Numbered from the stretch's first letter, positions 1 through 11,311 are shown. The stretch: DNA of 64,000 nt from Actinernus sp. WN-2022 (GCA_030867875.1 JAOWCC010000577.1:154806344-154870343), one strand, 5' to 3'. Numbers and translations: made by a program. The notes: a model not told the origin generated them from the letters alone.

Positions 1-316
1 GACATATCTTGTCTAATAGCAGCCATTGCAAAATAACGCGTGCCAATGTGACTTACAACGATGGAAGGTAGCTCAATGAGTGTCCCATTCTCATAGTACT
101 GAATACCAGCCGTACTATTCCACGTATATGTCACGTGATACCAGTCTTCAGGTATACTGTCCAGTTGTAGTATCCATCGTTTCGTAGATGCCTCGACTTG
201 AATGACATAGCTGAGATTGTTTGAAGAGGAGTTGTAGTTGCTGTACATTGCAAATCCTGCGTATGCTATTTCCTCAGGACCGGATGTGATTATGTAGTTC
301 CTTGCTGTTGTCAAAA
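1..316 (-). CDS. LamG-like domain, C-terminal half exon (partial, runs off window)
   Basis: This exon belongs to the minus-strand LamG/TLDc gene and is open to the window edge. The acceptor is a pyrimidine-rich stretch ending CACAG at 318-317. The first two bases complete a codon begun in the previous exon (phase 1). Readable motifs are YIITSG, a GFAMYS strand, RWILQL, EDWYHVTYTWNS and YYENGTL. This is the usual second half of a concanavalin A-like/LamG sandwich (Laminin_G_3 type), with the W-x-H-V-x-x-T-W core. Such domains bind sugars, proteins or lipids outside the cell, so the product is presumably secreted or membrane-anchored. No signal peptide exon is visible in the window. The matching first half of the fold is on the exon at 9,877-10,101, not on the adjacent upstream exon, which is TLDc. 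The LamG tail and any later domains lie to the left of the window. The assignment rests on motif recognition, not a search. Confidence 0.8.
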
Positions 317-411
317 CTGTGAAAATGGAAATATATTGTGTTGTCGAAGAATTCCCTTCCTGAACTACATTACAAACGCTTATTACAGTAGGTAGGTACT
401 ACTATTGTAAA

Positions 412-497
412 GTGTGGTGCGTAAACATGGGATTAACCTGCAGGAGTACTTATCGTGTGGTGCGTAAACATAGAGTTAACCTGCAGAAGTACTTATC
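412..497. repeat. 43-bp direct tandem duplication in the intron
   Basis: Two copies of a 43-bp unit (412-454 and 455-497), starting GTGTGGTGCGTAAACAT and differing at about four positions, lie in the 444-bp intron between the LamG and TLDc exons. The phrase GCTTATTACAGTAGGT also occurs on both sides, near 378 and 503. This looks like a simple local duplication. Confidence 0.85.
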
Positions 498-760
498 ATA
501 TAAGCTTATTACAGTAGGTGGAAGAATGATGAATTCTGGACATTTTCATTGATAACCTCTGTTAATAACTGTTGTGGGGCTGAGCTGAGGACCCTACGCC
601 ACTGCTCTTTACGTACAGAGAAGTAAAACTTGTAAAACCATTCATGTGCTGCAGCGGTGAAAACCACTTTGCGAACCACTGATATGGCCATATTTGAACT
701 CCAAAATGCCAAATTCTCGATAAAATCTCACACAAGTCGTTTTACAAAATTAGGACCCAC

Positions 761-1093
761 CTTGATTATAAAACACTTCTACTTCGTCAGGAAGGAAGTA
801 ATGACTTCCAGATAGAAGGTTTTTTGCCACAGTAGAACCAGCAGCAATACCAGAAGGCAGCCCAAACACAGTTCCTGGGTTCGTGCTAGACAGGGTATTG
901 ATATTTGCATCGACGTCAGTCAGTACCAGATCTCCAGCTGTCCCACCAAAGGAAGGCATCGAGGTCGGTGTACTGTAGGCAGCTTTGGCCATCTCATTGT
1001 CATAAAGCGGCAGTTTAAATGGAGAGCGACCCTCAGGATTACTTAGGCTGAAAAGGAAAGCTCCTTGACTCGAGAGACTCCCATTTGCCGTGC
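761..1093 (-). CDS. TLDc domain, C-terminal half exon
   Basis: The exon is 333 bases long, with acceptor TTTTTACCTTCAG (AG at 1095-1094) and donor CAAG/GTGGGT (GT at 760-759). Both flanking introns are phase 1. Its product carries the hallmarks of the second half of a TLDc domain: QGAFLFSLSNPEGRSPFKLP near the start, a central GG..GDLVLTD segment, and the closing SHYFLPDEVEVFY. TLDc is a globular domain found in oxidation-resistance proteins and in many cnidarian extracellular proteins; its biochemical role in the latter is unclear. It joins in frame to the exon at 6,628-6,858 to complete one TLDc domain. There is no stop or frameshift, so this part of the gene looks functional. The next exon resumes a LamG domain after only 444 bases of intron. 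Confidence 0.82.
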
Positions 1094-2078
1094 CTGAAGG
1101 TAAAAATAATAGTCAAAGCAATTATATGCTATTACTCACTCCCACCGCACGCGCCTACCGGTTATATCAATAAAATAACAAGCGAAAGTGTCGTTTTGAA
1201 CTTCCCGCGGCCTCTTCCATATTAGGAAAATTCCATATTCCGTATTTGGAAGAGCTGCCACGACATTAAAAATGGTGGTTTCTAGGTCCCAGACCTCTAT
1301 ATCGACACTCGTTGTTTGATATTACGAAAGTGCATAAATACATTGAAAGAATGATTTAAAAATATTTCTCCTCAATAAATACACAAGTTAAAATGCGTAT
1401 TCAGTTATTTTATACATAAACGTTTACATCAAGATACACCTCTGGCCTCACTTTCATGCAACCGGAAGTAGGAAGTTTTAATCCTTTATTAAAGGAGAAC
1501 TGAAGCTTAGAATCAACTTTAATTCAATGAGTAGATTTAACATGAAAAGACTTATACCAATTTTTTTTTACTATGTTTTGCGTCAAAGGAAAGAAAATCT
1601 GCAAATCTTCCTTCCAACCGCCGCTAAGAACAGACGGCTCAATTCCTGTAATCTGTGACCGGTTTGATGCGGGGAATTAATTAGTTTTGTAATGTTGTTC
1701 TCGGCTTTGAATAGATGGACTAACGACTCAAAATTACGCACTATTATGCTTTCTTTGTGCTGAAGGTGTGCTTGCTTTTTCTTGGTATGCACGACGTACG
1801 ATACGGGGGAAAAAGCACTGAATTGAGCCGCCACACAAACTAGCTTTATCAGCGGATAATCGGCTATTTTTCGACTTTCAAAACGTATTTCCTCTTTTTA
1901 GACGTGCACCACAAAGAAATAAAATAGCAGAACTTATTTCTCTTGAATACAAGCTTGTATAGTAGTCGGAATGATTTAGGGTTCCTACATCCGATTGCTT
2001 GAAAGCGAGGCTAGAGATGTAACCGGAAGTAGGAATCCAGGAATTATGCAACGGGCTGGGTCTGTTGTCTTGATTAAT
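1094..2078. other. Intron sequence, no feature seen
   Basis: This is AT-rich intron of the LamG/TLDc gene between its two TLDc exons. The short phrase ACCGGAAGTAGGAA occurs twice (near 1,460 and 2,022), a trace of old repeats. I see no exon, RNA gene or complete mobile element. Confidence 0.6.
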
Positions 2079-3079
2079 AGTCCAGTCATTTTACTGATAG
2101 ACCTACCACTAATTGCAACAGAAGGTTTTTCTGCATAATATAATCCGTCTAGAACAACATACTAAAAGTCTACATGAATCTATTTGGGGGAACACCTCAA
2201 AATCGACTTTATTTGAAGTCCAGCGTTGGATTGACATGAAAACGAGCCTCTGAACCGGAAGTTGTATTATTATGCCTTTGAATGCCTTGTAATTGCCTGA
2301 AATCTTCTAACGATCTAGAAACATGAAACGGGGAGCCAGGGGGTGGGGGTGTGCAGACAATAAAAGAGGAGGATGAAGGGGAGGGGATGGTAGTGCTGGA
2401 CAAAGTGCGACCCGTGTCATCTACCATACTTGATTAAACGTGATTTGACGTAAATTACATACCATGCCTATCACGCTTATCTTGATACGGTTTAATAGTC
2501 GTTAATATTATTAATCATGACTTTGATTATTTATTTGTTAAACTGAATATTGCTCTAAACGATCAGTATTAGTCGAGCCTCTCAGCCACGGTTTTAACAC
2601 ATTTCTATATAGCATCTATCGTCGCCTGTCCCCACATCTGCACTTGTATCGTGTTACGATCGATCGATTGGCAGCCACTATCTCAACTCTCTGGCTAATT
2701 CATGTTCAGCCACATTATTTTTGGATACACAACATAGACCGGGTATGTAGGGTCAACTCGTGGCGCCTTTGAGTTTGAAACATATGGTTGTTCAGTACCT
2801 AAATTCAACTTCTGCCTAATTTCGGCCTTCATTTCATTTTAACATTGTCAATTTTTTCCTGTTTCGGCCACTAAACAACCGTTTAACGTTTGACCTCTGA
2901 TGAGAAGAGTTAAACAGCCAGTCTTACTTTACGTGTTCTCCAATCGTTATACAATTCCAAATGAGCTCATTTGATTACGCCACCTTATAGTCATACTACA
3001 CCTTTATGCTTTTATGGAATCTAACATAATATAAAGCGCTTGCGCATGCCTGGTTTCAATCTTACTTCTTCCTCGCGTG

Positions 3080-4220
3080 CCATAAGTTGTTGAGTCCCAC
3101 GGTTCTGTTTTGGGGCTGCTTCTTTACCTGATGTATATTGCTCTACTTGGAAATATCATCCGCAAGCATGGCTTATCATTTCATTTGTATGCGGATGATA
3201 TACAAGTGTATACCATCTTCACCTCCAATAATAATCACGAACTGGCCACTGCCAAACATCGCATTGAGGATTGCCTGGCTGATATCAATAAGTGCATGGA
3301 TGACTATTAATAAACTTATGTTGAATAAACTATAGATCAAACTGAGCTTCTTTTGCTGCATTCTAAATTCCGCTCATACATTCCACTACGTTCCCTTACC
3401 TTGGGAGATGACACTATATATCCGTCAGACCATGCCAGGAACATCGGAGTTATATTTGACAGTACTATGATTATGTCTAAACAACTAAATGCTATAGTAA
3501 AATCAGCATGTTACCACTTTACCACTATCATACGATACTAGTAAGGTAACCTTATTCGTGCTTTTGTTAGCTCAAAACTTGATCATTGTAATTCGCTCTT
3601 GGTCTTCCGCAGCATATGATTTCAAAGCTTCAATACGTACAAAACGCAATACGTACAAAACGGGTTATTGTATGTTTAGGCAAACATGACCATATTAGTC
3701 CTTCACTCAGAAAGCTCCATTGGTTACCAATTCAATATAGGATAATTTTTAAGGTTAATTTACTTACTTTCAAGACCCTACATAATTTAGCTCCGTTCTA
3801 CCTACAAGAGTTGTTGGAATTGCACAAACCTAGAAGACTACTGCGTTCATCTCAGTCTGTTTTGCGCCTAAGTTGCATATCTTATAAATTAAAGAACTAT
3901 GGACACCGAGCTTTTTCTGCGCGCACTCCCAAGTTATGGAACGATCTTCCACTAAACATCAGATCTTCTGAGAATGTTAATACTTTTAAATCCAGGCTTA
4001 AAACATTATTGCTTATGATTTGTAATTAGTATTTTTTTTAACTCGTTATATCAATTTTAGCTATGATTATTATTTTTGTTATCAGTATTAAAAGCTATAT
4101 TATTCTATTGCAATGTATACTAGGTTAAGCATTCGTAATTGTTTAGATTGTAAAGCGCTTAGAACATTAATGTATAAGCGCTATAGAAATTATATTATTA
4201 TTATTATTATAATTATTATT
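3080..4220 (+). mobile_element. CR1/L2-like LINE remnant, 3' end with (TTA)n tail
   Basis: Three disjoint open stretches give the end of a non-LTR reverse transcriptase. The first has the active-site block FHLYADD near 3,180. The second has the NIGVIFDSTM block near 3,450, which normally follows it. The third, at 3,616-4,029, has LHWLPIQYRIIFK, YGHRAFSARTPKLWNDLP and FKSRLKTLL, the usual end of CR1/L2-group reverse transcriptases. The frame changes between the pieces and a stop at about 3,307 interrupts the first, so the copy is dead. After the coding end come GTAAAGCGCT and AAGCGCTATAGAAATTAT and an ATT-rich microsatellite tail (4,190-4,220), as expected of a 5'-truncated insertion. The copy at 15.0-16.2 kb has a closely similar 3' tail. 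Confidence 0.85.
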
Positions 4221-5179
4221 AACATAATCGCCCTGTACCGGTTGATTCTCAAGGTAGATGTTTCATTCATGGTTATTATGATAAATTCTAAGTGGCCTAT
4301 ATTCGTGTTTGTTACACGCTGTTTCATGTTTTACGGCATGTTAGGAATTTTACAAAAAGTCATTGTCTAGCTTAGGCGTAAGTCAAAAGTATTAACTCTC
4401 AATCAAAACTAAACACACTGTGGTTTTAAAATTTTAAATTGTAACCGGGCTTGGTTCATAACCTATTGACTTTGTAGATGGCCGTATATTTGTCATTTTT
4501 AGATACATGTCATGTTATACGCCATACCCTACCATACTGGCTAAGTTGAGCCTGTAGATGCAACTTGCCAGCGGTACAAATTTTGAAAAGGTGTCAAAAT
4601 GTTAGAATCAGTCTAAATACTTTCCCCATTCTAGAAAACACAGCTTTCATATCAAAAGCACAAAATATTTTTTTTAGTCTCGTTTTCATGATGTTGAAAA
4701 GTGTCCACATACATATTTAGTGTTGATTTTAAGCACTTTGCCTTCATTGGATTTCTGTAGACTTTTTATATGTTATAGAGGGTATGATTAGGGTTATAAA
4801 ATCATGCAATTGAAATCAGAAAATATAGATTACAAATCTTACCAGTGGGTCGCACTTTGTCCGGCACTACCATCCCATCACCTCTTTTAATGTCTGCACC
4901 CCTCACCCCACCCCCGGCTCCCCGTTTCGTGTTTCTAGATCGTTATACTCTCTCATTACCACAATTCTGGAAGATTTCAGGCAATTACAAGGCATTCAAA
5001 GGCATAATAATACAACTTCCGGTTCAGAGCCTAGTTTTCATGTCAATCCAACACTGGACTTCAAATAAAGTCGATTTTGAGGATGTTCCCCTAAATAGAT
5101 TCATGTAGACTTTTAGTATGTTGTTCTAGACGGTATTCCAGATCATATTATGCAGAAAAACCTTCTGTTGCAATTGCCC

Positions 5180-5491
5180 TATATCATTATGACGTCAAAT
5201 CAAAACAATCTATTGTTTAAACGCTAAGGATTACGGTCGTGGGAAGAGGACAAAACAGCAACAACACAAAGGAAATCGCTATCAAATGCATTTTGTAGAA
5301 CGTAGAATAGCGGTAACAGCCACCAAATACGGTAAATATTGTGGGATAAACATTGATACAGCTGATATCTGGAAACCAGACAATTCGAAGTTAAATTTTC
5401 CTCAGCAGAGCAGATTTAGTTCAAAATTCTATTGTTCATGTCGATTCTGTCCCCCTCATAAACAAGCCATGACGTCATAATGATATAGGTC
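5180..5491. mobile_element. MITE with TIR containing a CRE-like TGACGTCA palindrome
   Basis: The ends read CCCTATATCATTATGACGTC on the left and, inverted, the same phrase on the right (ATGACGTCATAATGATATAGG). The insert interrupts the right arm of the foldback element. CAATT stands on both sides (before 5,180 and after 5,491), which fits a short target duplication at the unbroken site GTTGCAATTAGTGG seen in the left arm. The interior has no convincing gene. Each TIR carries TGACGTCA, the consensus cAMP-response/bZIP site; whether it is bound is unknown. Confidence 0.75.
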
Positions 5492-5542
5492 AATTAGTGG
5501 TAGGTTGACCTACTTTTTTTTTTACAATGACTGGACTATAAG

Positions 5543-5669
5543 GCCGGTTTCCATATGATCGTCTCAATCGCTTTGATCGCAGGATTCTTTTGTTCTGCAT
5601 ATTAATTCACGCCTTGATTAACACAGAACAAAAGATTCAAGAGATCGGGACGATCATATAGAAACCAGG
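5543..5669. mobile_element. Short MITE, TIR GGTTTCCATATGATCGTC
   Basis: Inverted ends GGTTTCCATATGATCGTC and GACGATCATATAGAAACC lie about 125 bp apart, with further inner pairing around GAACAAAAGATT. There is no coding content. The exact target duplication could not be fixed. Confidence 0.75.
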
Positions 5670-6627
5670 CGTTAGAGGCGCCAGTAAATAAGCCTTTCAT
5701 GTTGCCCTTTTTCTCAGACCACTGTTATGAAACCAAAACAAAGACGAAACTAAAAATGGATTGACGAGACATCTCCGATGGGTCGCCAACAGTCGCAAAC
5801 AACTTCCACATCAAGATTGATCCATATTTTAGGTATTGTCAGGAGTAATGGGCTCCTGGTATTGTGTGCGACTGCTATCAACTTGGCGGAGATGTACCGT
5901 AGAACGTATGTTCCATTACCTCGGTCATGTCGCAAGCAGTTTTCAAGTTATTACGTTTATATATGGAAAACAATCTTTAACATACGAAACGCAGTAGACT
6001 TGAATGAATTTCTGAACCACTGTAAATCGTTGGACAACATTCTTGCCAATATCACTTTCAAGAGATTATGTCTTGTCGATTATCCTACAAATATCATATA
6101 TCAGCCAGTCAGAGCTCAGCTTTACTATGAAATACAGGGCGGTATTTCATTTTTTTCCTATGAAATACAGAGCGGTAGGTCATGGCTATAGATCAGACCA
6201 ATAAAAATGCAGGGAATTTCGCGCCATTTCTTTATCAGCCAATAAGAATTCAAGCATTTTGAATACATAATTAGTCTGCAGACGCGTCCACCACTCGAAT
6301 CGTTTGTTTTCCAACAGATTTCGCAGTCTATCGTCCGGTAAGTTACCAATCTTCCCGTAAATTTGTTATTTATAGGATAATATGGTTATTTCGTGGTTTC
6401 TATGGAATACTGGCGAAAACTTCACTTGAATATATTCCCGGTATTCCATAGAAAACCATGAAATAACGAGCAAATATAGCCTTTGCATGGCTTTCTAAAG
6501 TGGATGAGTTGAGTTGAGTGGGTGGTGGTTGGGAAAAGAAAGGGTAAAAACTACCTCAAAGGAAATAGCTATAGAAATTCTCAAAACAAAGACAAGGTTA
6601 CGGAGATTACAATGTTTTTTTACCCAC
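5670..6627. other. Intron with a small hairpin; no gene recognised
   Basis: A 137-codon open stretch runs from 5,778 to 6,191 (plus), but it resembles no family I know and ends in a twofold repeat of TATGAAATACAG, so I do not call it a gene. At 6,384-6,466, TTATTTCGTGGTTTCTATGG pairs with CCATAGAAAACCATGAAATAA, a small MITE-like hairpin. Confidence 0.5.
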
Positions 6628-6858
6628 CATCCCAGGATGCTGAAAGAAATCCTCCAAACACAAAGTCTCGAACTTTGATGATGGTAACGGTGGGTCCCTT
6701 ATTATCACAATTTGCATGAAACTCGGTCCCATTCCACTTGCTTGTGCTGGCGCGAAAACATGGTACCCATCGGGAATTCTTGGGAACTTCAGCTGACAGC
6801 CAGTTGTTAACGGCAGAATGGTAATCACGGTGGAAACTGAGAATGATCGAGATGATTC
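6628..6858 (-). CDS. TLDc domain, N-terminal half exon
   Basis: The exon is 231 bases, with acceptor CTTCCTCAG (AG at 6860-6859) and donor GGGATG/GTGGGT (GT at 6627-6626), phase 1 on both sides. The product has the first half of a TLDc domain: a short helix with LSFHRDYH, NNWL, the WVPCFRAST segment, FHANCDNKGPTVTIIKV and FVFGGFLSASWDG. The CDxKGPTVT and FGGF blocks are the most conserved parts of this family. Splicing to 761-1093 restores one continuous domain without gap or frame change. The two TLDc exons total 564 bases (188 codons), so including or skipping the pair keeps the reading frame. The upstream exon in the window is the first half of a LamG domain. Confidence 0.82.
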
Positions 6859-7316
6859 CTGAGGAAGAGTGTACGTAGATGGGGTTAACTGACAAATAGC
6901 CGAATTATAATTAACTAAGATATGTGAATTTACTGGTAGCTAGTGAAATTGGAGATCCCGTCAGCTTTGAAATTCAACACAATAATGCTAATTCTCGAAG
7001 ATTACTGACAACTGACGATTAATAGCCGAAATTCTAACTGACAACTGGCGTTTGTATATCTACACCTGACTCTCCTGAAGCCTGTAAGATTCAAGATGGA
7101 TCTCAAAATATATTAGCCAATCATAGAACGAGACTGGTCGGGTATTTTAAAATATTTATGATGAGAAAATATACAGGAGGCCTTCACCTCTTAAGACCTT
7201 GCATGTTATTGGACCCCATTTGGATTAGGGTTAGGGTTTGTATTGTTTCAGGGTTAGACATTATTTGGATAGCCAGAGTACTATTCCAGGTTCCGAGGAG
7301 GTGAAGGCCGCCCCAA

Positions 7317-8470
7317 TTTCCATGAAGTACAAAATTTAATTCTGGAACATCAAACTGCAACTAAAACACCAAATTTCATGCAGACTATCAATAGTCATTT
7401 TACAAAGTCACGTGAAGTTTGGTCACTGCGGGCCAAATATAGTGAAGGATGGTATTGGAAGGACAACGATTTCAATTTGGTGGAGCCACTTTCAGTCGCA
7501 AGTACGAATAAGCAGCTGCAGTTGTAATGAAAAGGCATGATGACATTCTGCAGTACTTTGTCGCGGAGAACGCAGCCATATGGAAAAGTTTGTCCAGTTC
7601 CAGTACGAGGCATGGCATGTGATTTGAAAAAGGCCTATTGCGAAACGTCGCGTGCATGTGCACATGTGAAACATCAAATCTTGCAACTTCAAATCCTGAT
7701 ACCTAGTCCGTCACCGGCCAGAGCAACTAAGATCTGGAGTTGATCCTTTGCGTCTCGCACAAGGCGACAGGTCTGCAAAATGTGCGCATGTCCAGTCAGC
7801 GGTAGAAATCACGGGAGCAGTTCTAAATGGTTCAGTTCAGTTCAGAAAATCTTCAGAAACTCGACACATCGCAGAAAAGACCTGGGGTTAAGGAGAAAAT
7901 CGCAAGAGTTACGAATTTTGTTAGTTTAGACATCAAGCCAATTAAATTGCTTCATGGTAAAGTGCTTAAAATTGGAGGATGATGTAAAACTGCTTTGAAG
8001 TGATGTACGCGAGCGTCATTTCCCGGGTGAAATTCACGCATGCGCAAGTGTTTTGCAGACCTGTCACACAAGGCTAATAACTTGATCACTAACGTAGTCG
8101 TAAACTCCAACAGAACGGACTTGGGAATTGTACAGCCAGTCACAACGTTACACAACACTATCTAGATTATCTGAACGATCATCATTGTTCTCAAGCTGCC
8201 TTGCCAGACTTGACAACATCTGGCGAATAAAGTCAGCCGATTGCGAGGGCTGCTATTTTGGTTGTTTACCTCTGTAACCAGGTCCTACTCCTGAGAACTG
8301 GCCGGTGAGGGACTGGGTATCAGGATTTGAAGTTGCAAGATTTGATGTTTCACATGTGCATACGCAACGTTTCACAATTGATAGTCTGCATGAAATTTGG
8401 TGATTCAGTCGCAATTTGACGTTCCAGAATGAAATTTTGTGCTTCACGGAAATGAGGCCTGAACGACGTT
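7317..8470. mobile_element. Foldback element with interrupted left arm
   Basis: The left arm (7,317-7,395 plus 7,636-7,721) matches the inverted right arm (8,301-8,453). Shared blocks are AATTTCATGCAGACTATCAA, ACATGTGAAACATCAAATC and TTGCAACTTCAAATCCTGAT. The left arm carries a roughly 240-bp insertion (7,396-7,635) that the right arm lacks. To the right, a related phrase (GCTTCACGGAA then TTCCCGAATTTGACTTA) occurs twice, at about 8,441-8,495 and 8,549-8,600. No coding region is recognised. Confidence 0.7.
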
Positions 8471-8864
8471 TAGTGTTCCCGAATTTGACTTACCATATAC
8501 AGAATATAATTTGATGCACCAATTTTTAGAGAAAAGAAGTTCTAGTGCTTCACGGAATTTAAGCCTGAACGCAATTTATAGTTCCCGAATTTGACTTATA
8601 TAATGCACAATTTGCCTCTGTACGTATTTGGCGAGTCAAAATTTGCTTTCAATATACAATTTGATGTGCGGTGGTCCGTGTCACTTTTTTGCTTTTTTCA
8701 GTCTACTTTTGCGACTGTTTTGCTTTCGCTACATTTCTAACTACTTTTGGCTACCTTTCTGGCCACATTTTTTGCCATGTGTCTGCCACGCTCGCCGGCC
8801 TTTGCCTTTCTAAAATACAGCCGATTCCCAAGGCAGTCTTCATTATTTACATATAATCAGTTGT

Positions 8865-9271
8865 ATACACGACTTTCATAATGGCCGCCTCCTAATTTGC
8901 ATAATTTGGAAGATAAATCTGTAGAGGGAAACCAATGTTACCATATGAAAGATCACATTAAAACTAGTAATAGTTTTGATTTTTAGGGCAATGTGGAGAA
9001 TTGCTGTTGAGCTACGAGCATTTCTAATGCAGAAAAACATGAAAGCGAGGCTAGAAAGGCGTCCGTTGTTTTTCTCATACAAATCTCTCTAATTTCAACT
9101 GGCTGTAACTTCATTGCTTTTTAAGCTACAGCACTCAACTTTCACAAGTTCACTAATGTCGACATGCTATTTCACATGGCAATGTTCATGTTTTCTATAA
9201 ATGTGGATAAACAACCGAAACGGAAAATGACATATACAAATTAGGAGGCGGCCATTATGAAAGTCGTGTAT
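8865..9271. mobile_element. MITE, 35-bp TIR, 5-bp target duplication GTTGT
   Basis: Nearly perfect terminal repeats start ATACACGACTTTCATAATGG and extend about 35 bp. GTTGT precedes the left end (8,860-8,864) and follows the right end (9,272-9,276). The interior holds matching subterminal phrases but no gene. A diverged relative lies at 57,887-58,225. Confidence 0.85.
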
Positions 9272-9876
9272 GTTGTGTGACTACGCGTTGATGCATGTGT
9301 ATGGAGATGTTATAATAATATCAGAATAATACACATCATATAACTTTGAAATACTGTAGTTCAAATAGTACAATTTCTTTTTGTTGCGTTTGCTAAAATC
9401 CCTTCTCCTAGTTGCTGAAAACAAGCAAAAAGTAATGTGTGACTGTGTTGGCTTAAAGTGAATTCAAAAGCAAAACAATTGAATCAGCTAGTGCAAGAAC
9501 GGCTAGTATATTGGAACACACACACTGTAAGTTATTACTGTGTAATATATTTAGCAACCATTTCTAGCGAATTAAATAGGCCAATGTTCTGCTATCCTGC
9601 TGCAGCAGACGTATTTTTCACTCTCTTCAAATTTATTTGAGTGAAACTCCATTCATCGCGCGATAACTACCTTAACCAGAACTTTTTACTAACCACAAAT
9701 ATTGTTTTAAATATTCCAGTAGGAGAGACATAAATGGTGGACGTATTATTGGTGTAAAGTTCTCGACAATGTTACTAGCATGATGCTTGTTCTTTCCCCA
9801 GCGTAACATGTCACGTGACATAAAAGTAGTAAAAAAAGTAGCAAAAAAGATATGGATATACTGTGTGGAATGATAC
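9272..9876. other. Intron sequence, no feature seen
   Basis: AT-rich sequence directly downstream of the LamG exon on the minus strand. I see no exon, RNA gene or complete repeat. Confidence 0.6.
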
Positions 9877-10101
9877 CTCTATGCCTTAACCAGAAGCTGA
9901 CTGTGAGGCCATTCAAGCACTTTGCTGGGTCGCTGACACAGTCCCCACTGTAATTACCGACATCAACATAGCCTTCGTCAACGATAGAGAGTACACCAAG
10001 TTCATCAGTGACTCCTGCGCCAATTACTGTCGCGTTCGCGTTGAAGGCAGCATCGACAAACTGTCCATTCTCAATGCGAGTCAAAGGCCAGTGGTGGTCC
10101 C
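9877..10101 (-). CDS. LamG-like domain, N-terminal half exon
   Basis: The exon is 225 bases, with acceptor TATTGCTCCAG (AG at 10103-10102) and donor AGAG/GTATCA (GT at 9876-9875), both introns phase 1. The product begins HHWPL and continues through a VIGAGVTDELGVLSIV strand, GYVDVGNYSGDCVSDPAKC and LTVSFWLRHR. The HHWPL opening, the paired cysteines in CVSDPAKC and the TVSFWLR strand are typical of the first half of extracellular cnidarian LamG/ConA-like domains. Half a LamG fold is unlikely to be stable alone. Its partner half is on the exon at 1-316, in frame if the two TLDc exons are skipped. If they are included, TLDc is inserted in the LamG domain. Exons further 5', including any signal peptide, were not found. 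Confidence 0.78.
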
Positions 10102-10429
10102 CTGGAGCAATAAAACATTGTGAGGATACGCATCAGTCTTCTTTAGCGTTATATTTAACTGGGCTTTTCGAAATGAAAAATATACAATTTCGGCTAATTT
10201 AAAAGTCGTAAATGATAGAGAGTGTTCAATGTCTGCAGTTCCAACAGTGCCGATACATTGGGTTTTGCTAAAAATGAACTTATCTTTAATGACTCATGCA
10301 TAATTATGAACATTTTGCCCAATCAGATTAAGTAATGCTCCGGCTATGAACGATAGCACTGAACGGCAAGGAATGTAAAAATGTGTTAATTTTCTTCTTT
10401 CTCGTAAATTCATGACTCCGGCTATACAT

Positions 10430-10808
10430 CTAGACGTTTGGTAAGCCAGATTCGTGTCCATGCCTTATGCTCATTTTTAAGCTGTTTACATCTTCCTCTG
10501 TGATTTTCACAAACCTACCGCCATCTTTGTAGTTCAAAAGGTGGCAAAGTGACGTCATCGATATTTTCACGAGTGAAGATATGGAAAATACGCTACTCAG
10601 TACCCGGATGTAGTTTCGTATAAGTTCTATGAGTGGTTTATTTCTCAGTAAAACACTATCGTCCATATAATAAATAGAGGATATTACAAGGCCGCGCGGA
10701 GATATGGATTTTATTTTCGAGTGTTGATGTAATATCTTACGAGTGAGCGCAGATATTCCATCAACACGAGAAGATAAAATTCGTATCTCGAAGCGGCCAT
10801 GTAATGTT
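10430..10808. mobile_element. Composite MITE of the TTACATGGCCGC type
   Basis: From 10,681 to 10,808 two inverted halves (ATTACAAGGCCGCGCGGAG and its partner GAAGCGGCCATGTAATG) flank a palindrome around TATCTTACGAGTGAGCGCAG. The adjoining 10,430-10,670, with TTTTCACGAGTGAAGATATGG, appears to belong to the same composite element. A sister copy lies at 61,489-61,628. From memory this family is very common in anthozoan genomes. Confidence 0.75.
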
Positions 10809-11311
10809 CTGCTTAATATATAATTATCGATGAAATACCTGTTTCAATCTCTTCCCAAAAAGGCTAGAAATATTTGAAAGCCATTTATATTTTGAAAAGT
10901 GATATCTTCACGTGTGTATAGGACAACAGAACGGCCAAATAATTATACTTCATACAGTAAGGGGCGTTCCCGCCGTGGTTAAACCGGACTTCAGTACGCA
11001 AGAACCTCTCCTTTTCTTGAATCTTTTTTCAATAGAATAGCTAACTTCTGTGACGCTGTCTCCTCTACTAACTATGCTGGCATTCAAGGCGTCTCTAGGT
11101 GTTCACCTTGGCTTTGTCCCTCGAGGTCTTTTTGTGGTAGTATCGTCGTGTACCGTTGAGATCCGTGGGGAATCACACCTCGCGCGCTCGGAGGGTTGTC
11201 GTACCGCTATTATAGTATATATTATACTATAATAGAATATTTTATGAACATGCCAATGAAGTTGATATAAATCAGTCTCGTAAAAAAAAAACGACTGCAA
11301 TCAGCGAATTC

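Larger units (their letters stand above)
2079..5533. mobile_element. Large inverted-repeat (foldback) element enclosing a LINE remnant
   Basis: The sequence from about 2,079 to 2,425 reappears in inverse orientation from about 4,845 to 5,179 and then from 5,490 to 5,533. Shared landmarks are GTCGCACTTTGTCC, AGTTGTATTATTATGCC, a CATGAATCTATTT segment, and the outer ACCTACCACTAATTGCAA and AGTCCAGTCATTTT. The arms are about 350 bp and visibly diverged. The right arm is split by a separate MITE (5,180-5,491). The 2.4-kb interior contains a degenerate CR1/L2-like LINE (3,080-4,220) and otherwise unremarkable AT-rich DNA. It could be one foldback transposon that captured a LINE, or two opposite copies of a shorter element; this cannot be settled here. 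It sits in the intron between the TLDc exons. Confidence 0.6.

Noticed and set aside
5778..6191. 137-codon plus-strand frame
   Set aside because: It is the longest in its area but ends in a short direct repeat, lies in an intron, and shows no recognisable domain.
7218..7255. TTAGGGTTAGGG, telomere-like
   Set aside because: Only two units, not an array. GGTTAGGGTTAG at 11,325 is likewise part of the tRNA-like sequence.
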